Origin: Phycisphaerae bacterium
Lineage (GTDB): Bacteria; Planctomycetota; Phycisphaerae; UBA1845; Fen-1342
DNA length: 15,752 bases
Assembly (NCBI GenBank): GCA_022842805.1
Contig: JALHOX010000045.1
Coordinates: 1-15,752 of the forward strand
Reading direction: 5' to 3'
The translations under genes and the position numbers were made by a program. The notes below the pieces were generated by a model, which had not been told where the DNA came from, did no database searches, and saw only the letters and a program-made list of their open reading frames with translations. Positions 8,466-15,752 of this stretch are shown here, in pieces. The number at the start of each line of letters is the position of its first letter. Within the stretch, counting starts at the first letter, position 1.

Positions 8466-8493
8466 GCGGATTTTTCCGCGCTGGCGCGCCAGC
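8466..8493 (+). promoter_or_regulatory. Paired dyads between kinase and secreted-protein genes
   Basis: GCGGA (8466-8470) and TCCGC (8475-8479) flank four T, and directly after follows a perfect 14-bp palindrome GCTGGCGCGCCAGC (8480-8493). T-rich stretches follow (GGTTTTCG, CGTTTTC). It could be a weak terminator, an operator or a leader structure for the gene starting at 8544. The symmetry is directly visible; the role is uncertain. Confidence 0.35.
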
Positions 8494-8543
8494 CGCGCCC
8501 GGTTTTCGTCCGTTTTCATATTGCATCACACGGAGGCTGCGCC

Positions 8544-9785
8544 ATGAAATCAGAAATGCAGGTCCGAATGTCCGCGTCCGCCGCGCCGCCTGATCGTCGG
8601 CCGATCTTCGCCTCCGCCGCGCTCGCGACCACACTGGCCGCGGCGCTAGCCTCCTCCGCGTCGGCCGTCGATTTCACCGCACGCAACCCGCTCACGCCGG
8701 TGTTGTTCACGATCGACAACGACTCGCCTACCGCCCAGGCCCCGTCTCTGATTCGCGGCGCCGATATTCTGTCGCACCCCGGACCGACCATTCGATTCGC
8801 CCGCGCCAACCTCGGTCTGCCGGCGGCGGCGAATCAGATTGATGCCATCTCGTTCGACCGCGACGGCATTCAACCCACCACCGTCTTCGTGCTGCGATTC
8901 TCCGTCGACCGCAACTCCGCAAACGGCGCCCCTCCGGATCCGGGCCTCACCGGCGATGGATTCCCCTTCAACGCCAGGCAACAGAGCACCCTCGGACAAG
9001 CCGCCGGCGACGATTACATCAGCCTGCGTCAGTTCCGTCGCACCGGCATCGCGCCTTTGCTCAACGCCGACGAGCGCGGCGGAAACAACAATACCCTGAC
9101 CCACAACCAGGGCGACGCCGGCGGAGTCGACTACAGCCTCAAGCCGCCCACCTCCCCCACCGCACCCAATGCCGGCGATGAAGACAATCTCAACGGCGGA
9201 GCCATCCCGCCCACCGGGTCGGTCGAGAACGGCGTGGCGCCGCGGCTCTTTTTCTCGCTGGTTAACGGTAACCCGGGCCCCACCGGCACCACCGGGCCTT
9301 TCAGCGGCGCCGACATCTACGTCGACCTCGAACTACAGGCCCCCAGCGGACAATTTCTCTACGCAAACCCCAACCAACTGGGCCTTCGAAACAACGACGA
9401 TATCGACGCTCTGATCGTCTTCGAAGACGGCGTCGCCGGCTTCAACCCCAGCTCAGACCAGATCCTCTTTTCGCTCGCTCGCGGCTCCGCCTCTCTCACG
9501 CTTAACGGCTGGAGCCCCGCAGACGTACTCACCACGCGCGGCGGCGGGCAACTGCCCGTCGTCTTCGCCGCCGCCGCTCAGCTCGGCCTCGGCCAAAACG
9601 ACGAGCTCGACATGCTTGAACTCGCGATCTGCGCCGACAGCGGCGAGTGCGTTCAAGACTGGGCCATCGGCAAACAACCCGACGCCATCCCCGCCACCAC
9701 CGGCCTCGGCGCGTTCGTCGGCGTCGTCGGCATCGCCGTCGCGGGCGCCATCGCGCTGCGCCGCAATGCCGCGCCCGTGATCTGA
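8544..9785 (+). CDS. Secreted repeat protein with C-terminal membrane anchor
   Basis: A 413-residue exported protein. The ATG at 8544 is preceded by GGAGG at 7 nt. The signal peptide (hydrophobic stretch about residues 20-36) probably ends after ASA at 41. The mature part holds about four divergent copies of a 50-70 residue unit, at about residues 53-108, 114-161, 234-296 and 306-361. Each starts with a hydrophobic-FS-type strand (LFTIDNDS, LRFSVDRNS, LFFSLVNGN, LFSLARGS). Most continue with GADI/PADV, then LGL and an acidic DDIDAL/DELDML element. The repeats are Asp/Asn-rich, which could mean calcium binding. The last 32 residues (IPATTGLG, then a hydrophobic run, then RR) look like a C-terminal sorting/anchor signal of the PEP-CTERM kind, but the PEP tripeptide is absent. 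It lies 95 nt after the kinase on the same strand, so it may be a target of the sigma factor or part of the same transcript. No enzyme motif was seen. Confidence 0.85.
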   Translation: MKSEMQVRMSASAAPPDRRPIFASAALATTLAAALASSASAVDFTARNPLTPVLFTIDNDSPTAQAPSLIRGADILSHPGPTIRFARANLGLPAAANQIDAISFDRDGIQPTTVFVLRFSVDRNSANGAPPDPGLTGDGFPFNARQQSTLGQAAGDDYISLRQFRRTGIAPLLNADERGGNNNTLTHNQGDAGGVDYSLKPPTSPTAPNAGDEDNLNGGAIPPTGSVENGVAPRLFFSLVNGNPGPTGTTGPFSGADIYVDLELQAPSGQFLYANPNQLGLRNNDDIDALIVFEDGVAGFNPSSDQILFSLARGSASLTLNGWSPADVLTTRGGGQLPVVFAAAAQLGLGQNDELDMLELAICADSGECVQDWAIGKQPDAIPATTGLGAFVGVVGIAVAGAIALRRNAAPVI

Positions 9786-9894
9786 AACCGGCGGGCGTGT
9801 CGGCGGCCGGCCCAATGACGCGGTCGAACCCAGGTTAAGTCGCGCGCCATCAGTGCAACACGCCTCGCCGATCGTCTAGTCGAGGGTCTCCAAT

Positions 9895-9928
9895 CGCCGT
9901 TGCAAATTCCTCCGCCCGCGCAACGGCG
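9895..9928 (-). terminator. Possible terminator hairpin in the convergent gap
   Basis: CGCCGTTGC (9895-9903) and GCAACGGCG (9920-9928) are perfect 9-bp arms with a 16-nt loop, starting about 10 nt past the stop codon of the minus-strand VOC gene. No T-run follows, so it would be a Rho-independent terminator only in a weak sense. It could also serve the plus-strand gene ending at 9785. Confidence 0.4.
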
Positions 9929-9937
9929 CGCACCGAG

Positions 9938-10993
9938 TTATCGCGCCCGCGATTCGGGCAGCGGCGCAATGCGCAGCGCGTGGCCATCGGGATCGCGCAC
10001 GACAAACGCGGTTGACTCGGCCGGGCCGTCGCCAGCCGGCGAATCAGTGAATGAGTGCAGTCGGGCGACGAGCTTTTCCGGCGCAGCGGAGAAAATCGTC
10101 GGCTGCCAGCAAAGCAGATCGTTGCTGAGCGCATCGGATGGGTATGGCCGACCATCGCGCGGCTCGCGGTACTCGAGCAACTCGATGCCGGGCCCCAGTG
10201 GCGGACGCAACGTGGTAATGCGCAGTTGCGCGCCGCGCACATTGTTCAGCCGCTCTTGCTCGACGCCGTAATTCATACTCTCGCCGACGACGCACAGCCC
10301 CAATGCATCGCGATAGAAACGCAAGCTTGACGCAGTGTCGGCCACGACGATCGCGGTGTGGTCGACGCCGAGGAAGATTCGATCGCTCGCGGCGTGCCAC
10401 TTGGCGGCGCCCTTGCCCGGGGGGAACTGCAGAATTTCGAGATAGTGGCCGTCGGGGTCGTGGAAGTAATAAGCCCGGATGCCGCCCGCCGCGCGGTTCC
10501 AATCGGGCAGACGCTGCGGGCCGCCGGCGGAAGCGGGGCGAACGGCGTGCGCTTGCAGGCGGGCGTAGGCGACATCCATGTCGCGCACGATGATCGCGAT
10601 GTGTTGAAACCAACGGTCGTTGCTGCGCGAATCCTCCGGGAGCGGACGTCCACGCGGGTTGTCGAACTGCATGAGCTCGATGGTCTCGTCGCCGAGTCGG
10701 GCGAGCGCCGCCTTCGCGGTGGCGCCCGCGGGCAGACCCTGCTCCGCGCAGAAGGACGCTCCGCCATAGTGCGTGCGAGAGATGGTCTCAAACGTCAGCA
10801 CGTCGCCATAAAACGCGATCGCACGGTCCAGATCGGAAACGCTGATGCGAATCGGCCCGACCGCGGCGACGGCCTGGGTCGGTTGTGACGCCGGCGCGGG
10901 CCGACGATCGTCGGCGATCGCAGGCGCTATCGCGACAACAAACAAAGCGCGCAACACGCGCGAGAGAAGCTTCGATGTCGGCGGGAGTTTCAT
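9938..10993 (-). CDS. Exported double VOC (glyoxalase-fold) protein
   Basis: A 351-residue protein of the vicinal oxygen chelate superfamily. The ATG at 10993 gives a signal peptide (residues 8-27, cleavage near AIA|DD), which is unusual for this mostly cytoplasmic family. Two VOC domains follow, about 46-191 and 207-345, i.e. four beta-alpha-beta-beta-beta modules (VSDLDRAIAFYGDVL at 52-66; HIAIIVRDMD at 131-140; HTAIVVADT at 212-220; a fourth ending VVRDPDGHALRI). By alignment with E. coli glyoxalase I (H5, E56, H74, E122), ligand positions are filled in modules 2 (H131, E186) and 3 (H212, E271). Module 1 keeps only E106 and module 4 keeps none. The start overlaps the upstream aquaporin stop (ATGA, 4 nt), so translation is coupled. 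The reaction is unknown; glyoxalase, dioxygenase, binding or resistance roles are all possible. Confidence 0.88.
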   Translation of the reverse strand: MKLPPTSKLLSRVLRALFVVAIAPAIADDRRPAPASQPTQAVAAVGPIRISVSDLDRAIAFYGDVLTFETISRTHYGGASFCAEQGLPAGATAKAALARLGDETIELMQFDNPRGRPLPEDSRSNDRWFQHIAIIVRDMDVAYARLQAHAVRPASAGGPQRLPDWNRAAGGIRAYYFHDPDGHYLEILQFPPGKGAAKWHAASDRIFLGVDHTAIVVADTASSLRFYRDALGLCVVGESMNYGVEQERLNNVRGAQLRITTLRPPLGPGIELLEYREPRDGRPYPSDALSNDLLCWQPTIFSAAPEKLVARLHSFTDSPAGDGPAESTAFVVRDPDGHALRIAPLPESRAR

Positions 10994-11823
10994 CTCGTGG
11001 TTTCCGATCTGAGTGTGGCGGGGTTGGCGGACATGGCGGAGACAAGGCGGTCGCGCTCGCACCGAAAAATGCAGCTTTCGCTGTGCGGATGCTGCAGCTT
11101 TGCGCAGTAAACGTTCGTTCCCGGCAGCGAGGTATAGAGCGCGGCCGCGGTGAGCATGCCGCACAGGGGTGCGGTGACGTAAACCCAGTATGCGTTCCAC
11201 CGCCGCGCGACCATCGCCGAGCCGAAGGTGCGGGCGGGGTTCATGCTCATGCCCGACAGCGGCGCTTCAACTGTGATGTAGACCGCGACCAGCAGACCGG
11301 CGATGAGCCCGGTGAATGGCGCGAGTTCTAGGTGATTGCTGCAAAACAGCACCATCGACATCATGCCGCAGGCAATCAGCGCCTCGGCCGCCCAGGCTGC
11401 GATAGGGCCGCGCGGGCCGGGGGTGGTGACCACGTGATTTACCGACGCGTGTTGCAGCCATTTGCCGAGCGCGAGCCGGGCGAGCGCCACACCCGCGGCG
11501 GCGCCGATGAACTGAGCAATCGCGTAGCTCAGCGCGTCGTGCGCCGCGACTTTGCCCAGTAGCCAGAACGTCAGCGTCGTGGAGGGATTCATGTGCGCGC
11601 CGGATCGTTGGCCCCAGGGCGAGTAGATCAGCGTGATAGCCGTCAGCCCCATCGCGACGCCGATCAGCGCGCGGCGTGCCATCGCGCTCGCGAGGCGCGA
11701 ATGCACCGGCCCAGCCGGATGGTTGATCAACGTCGTGAACGTGCAGGCCGAGACCATAAACGTGCCCAGGAGCACAGCTTCGATGCCGTACTCGGGCCAG
11801 TGCATGGCGGTCGGATCAGCCAC
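10990..11823 (-). CDS. Aquaporin / MIP-family channel with Cys/His-rich tail
   Basis: A 277-residue inner-membrane channel of the major intrinsic protein family with the usual six TM segments and two half-helices. The first pore motif is NPS (79-81, GAHMNPS) instead of NPA; the second is canonical NPA followed by R (195-198, SMNPAR). By hand alignment with E. coli AqpZ, the aromatic/arginine filter positions F43, H174, T183 and R189 correspond to M58, I183, M192 and R198. The His of water channels is thus replaced by a hydrophobic residue, so glycerol, a neutral metalloid acid or another small solute is as likely as water. After the last TM segment comes a Cys/His cluster (C240, H245, H247, C251, C255), expected on the cytoplasmic side. 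The start is the GTG at 11823 or the ATG at 11805; neither has a clear Shine-Dalgarno. The stop overlaps the VOC gene start by 4 nt. The family is secure; the substrate is not. Confidence 0.92.
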   Translation of the reverse strand: MADPTAMHWPEYGIEAVLLGTFMVSACTFTTLINHPAGPVHSRLASAMARRALIGVAMGLTAITLIYSPWGQRSGAHMNPSTTLTFWLLGKVAAHDALSYAIAQFIGAAAGVALARLALGKWLQHASVNHVVTTPGPRGPIAAWAAEALIACGMMSMVLFCSNHLELAPFTGLIAGLLVAVYITVEAPLSGMSMNPARTFGSAMVARRWNAYWVYVTAPLCGMLTAAALYTSLPGTNVYCAKLQHPHSESCIFRCERDRLVSAMSANPATLRSETTR

Positions 11824-12156
11824 AGTTGGCCGCCCGCGTTGAAGCCGGCTTGCCGCCCCAGGCTTCGAACGATCCTGCGCGATCCCGTTGTTCGGGAGTC
11901 ATGAGCCAGCCTCGCAGACGGGTACATCATTGGCGGGCGACGGGTTCGCCGCTGCACGCAGCGACGGATGCAGCAGCCTGAGATTCGTTTCTGGGCCGAA
12001 GGAAAATGGGTCGAATTTGCGGCCGTCCGTCGGGGTCGCGGCATGGGATCCGGGCGGCGCGGGGGGCGACCACGGTGCACGCGTGTAACGCCGCGCGAAG
12101 AGCCGCGTCCAACCCACCACGACGCAGAAAGCTCTGCAGGGGACAAAGGACGACGC
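11824..12156. other. Divergent intergenic region, 333 nt
   Basis: Lies between the aquaporin start (minus strand) and the GH63 start (plus strand) and should hold both promoters. The GH63 frame stays open upstream to an ATG at 11968, but the added 63 residues are Arg/Gly/Pro-rich and match nothing known to me, so I treat them as noncoding. The dyad CGCTGC-AC-GCAGCG (11950-11963) is a possible operator. No convincing -35/-10 pair, RNA gene or small ORF was found. Confidence 0.5.
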
Positions 12157-15015
<2,859 letters not shown>

Positions 15016-15087
15016 CGATCTCGCCGATCCGACATCCGACCCGATGCCTACGCCCGCACCCCGCAGACCGAACTTGGGAGAATCACT

Positions 15088-15752
15088 GTGCCAACTGCAC
15101 CTTCACCTGTCCGCCCCGCGCCCATGTCCAGCACTCTCATTCGCGACCTCGCCCCCGCCGACCTGCCGCAGGTTGTGATGCCCGAGTGCGAGGCGCGCCC
15201 GGTGATCAAAGGCCAGAAGGCCATCGTCACCGGCGCCAGTTCGGGCATCGGTCGCGGCATCGCCGTCGCGCTCTGCGCCGCCGGGGCCGATGTGCTGATC
15301 AACTATGTCGGCGACGAAGCGGCTGCGAAATCGGCGATCGACGACGCGACCCACTGTGGCTGCAAGAGCCGGGGCCGCGCCATTGCCCATCGGGCGGACG
15401 TATCCGAAGAAACGCAGGTCAGCGAGATGTTCCGCCGGGCTCGCGACGAATTTGGCACGGTCGACATCCTCGTCAACAACGCCGGCTTGCAGCAAGACGC
15501 GGCCATCGAAGAGATGACGCTGGCCCAGTGGAACAAGGTGATCGGCGTCAATCTGACCGGCCAGTTCCTCTGCGCCCGCGAGGCCGTCCGCGAATTCAAG
15601 CGCCGCGGCGTGAAGAAGGAAGTTTCGTGCGCCGCCGGCAAGATCATCTGCATCAGCAGCGTCCACGAAGTGATCCCGTGGGCGGGGCACGCGAACTACG
15701 CAGCCAGCAAGGGCGGCGTGTTTCAGCTCATGAAGTCGATCGCGCAGGAGGT
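15088..15752 (+). CDS. SDR-family NAD(P)-dependent dehydrogenase, likely glucose 1-dehydrogenase type, 3' end beyond the window
   Basis: A short-chain dehydrogenase/reductase with Rossmann fold, cytoplasmic, about 221 codons visible of a usual 250-300. Classical SDR motifs are present: TGASSGIG for cofactor binding (48-55), NNAG (130-133), and the catalytic S191, Y204 and K208 (NYAASK). The N-terminus, about 40 residues before the first strand, is longer than in typical glucose 1-dehydrogenases. I start at the GTG at 15088 because GGGAG (15076-15080) lies 7 nt upstream; the in-frame ATG at 15124 has no Shine-Dalgarno. It follows the GH63 gene by 72 nt on the same strand, so it may be cotranscribed and could oxidise the released sugar. 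Many SDRs act on other alcohols, so the substrate is an inference from family resemblance and context. Confidence 0.9.
   Translation, partial: MPTAPSPVRPAPMSSTLIRDLAPADLPQVVMPECEARPVIKGQKAIVTGASSGIGRGIAVALCAAGADVLINYVGDEAAAKSAIDDATHCGCKSRGRAIAHRADVSEETQVSEMFRRARDEFGTVDILVNNAGLQQDAAIEEMTLAQWNKVIGVNLTGQFLCAREAVREFKRRGVKKEVSCAAGKIICISSVHEVIPWAGHANYAASKGGVFQLMKSIAQE

Noticed and set aside
8451..8543. Upstream GTG start for the secreted repeat protein
   Set aside because: The ATG at 8544 has GGAGG at 7 nt and places the signal peptide near the N-terminus; the upstream part overlaps the dyad region.
10994..11200. 69-codon upstream extension of the VOC protein
   Set aside because: It overlaps the aquaporin coding region in another frame, while the ATG at 10993 yields a signal peptide and the typical 4-nt overlap.
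11968..12156. N-terminal extension of the GH63 gene to an ATG at 11968
   Set aside because: The added 63 residues are Arg/Gly/Pro-rich and unlike the family, while the ATG at 12157 has AAAGGA at 6 nt.

Overview
The window is GC-rich bacterial chromosomal DNA, densely coding on both strands, with no RNA gene, insertion sequence, integrase or CRISPR array that I could recognise. The best clue to the host is the pairing of an ECF sigma factor with a membrane-anchored Ser/Thr kinase that carries a zinc anti-sigma domain at its N-terminus, next to a secreted repeat protein with a C-terminal membrane anchor. That combination fits Planctomycetota (a Phycisphaerae-like lineage is possible). This is an inference from gene content; no marker gene settles it.

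Layout. 1-1889 (-): most of an isoleucyl-tRNA synthetase gene (ileS), cut by the left edge. 1932-3377 (-): an unrecognised secreted protein 42 nt upstream of ileS and probably cotranscribed with it. 3378-3538: a short divergent promoter region whose minus strand has four closely spaced runs of at least four G. 3539-4717 (+): a membrane family-2 glycosyltransferase. 4718-4920: a leader with a GGGAAC hexamer repeat and a hairpin. 4921-8448 (+): ECF sigma factor, then a zinc-finger/kinase/TM/helical-repeat protein. 8544-9785 (+): a secreted protein with about four internal repeats and a C-terminal anchor. 9786-9937: a convergent gap with a hairpin. 9938-11823 (-): an aquaporin-like channel whose stop codon overlaps the start of an exported double VOC (glyoxalase-fold) protein. 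11824-12156: a 333-nt divergent gap. 12157-15015 (+): a large GH63-type glycosidase. 15088-end (+): an SDR-family dehydrogenase, cut by the right edge.

How the genes may work together. Three units look functional: (1) sigma factor plus kinase, where a signal sensed by the exterior part of the kinase could release or modify the sigma factor held by its zinc domain; (2) the translationally coupled aquaporin and VOC pair, suggesting a channel for a small neutral solute and an exported metalloenzyme or binding protein acting on a related compound; (3) the GH63 hydrolase with the SDR dehydrogenase, plausibly releasing and then oxidising a sugar. The most unusual signals are the Cys/His-rich tail and altered pore motifs of the aquaporin, the distribution of metal ligands in the VOC protein, the internal repeats of the secreted protein, the G-quadruplex motif, and two short in-frame duplications (in ileS and in the GH63 gene).
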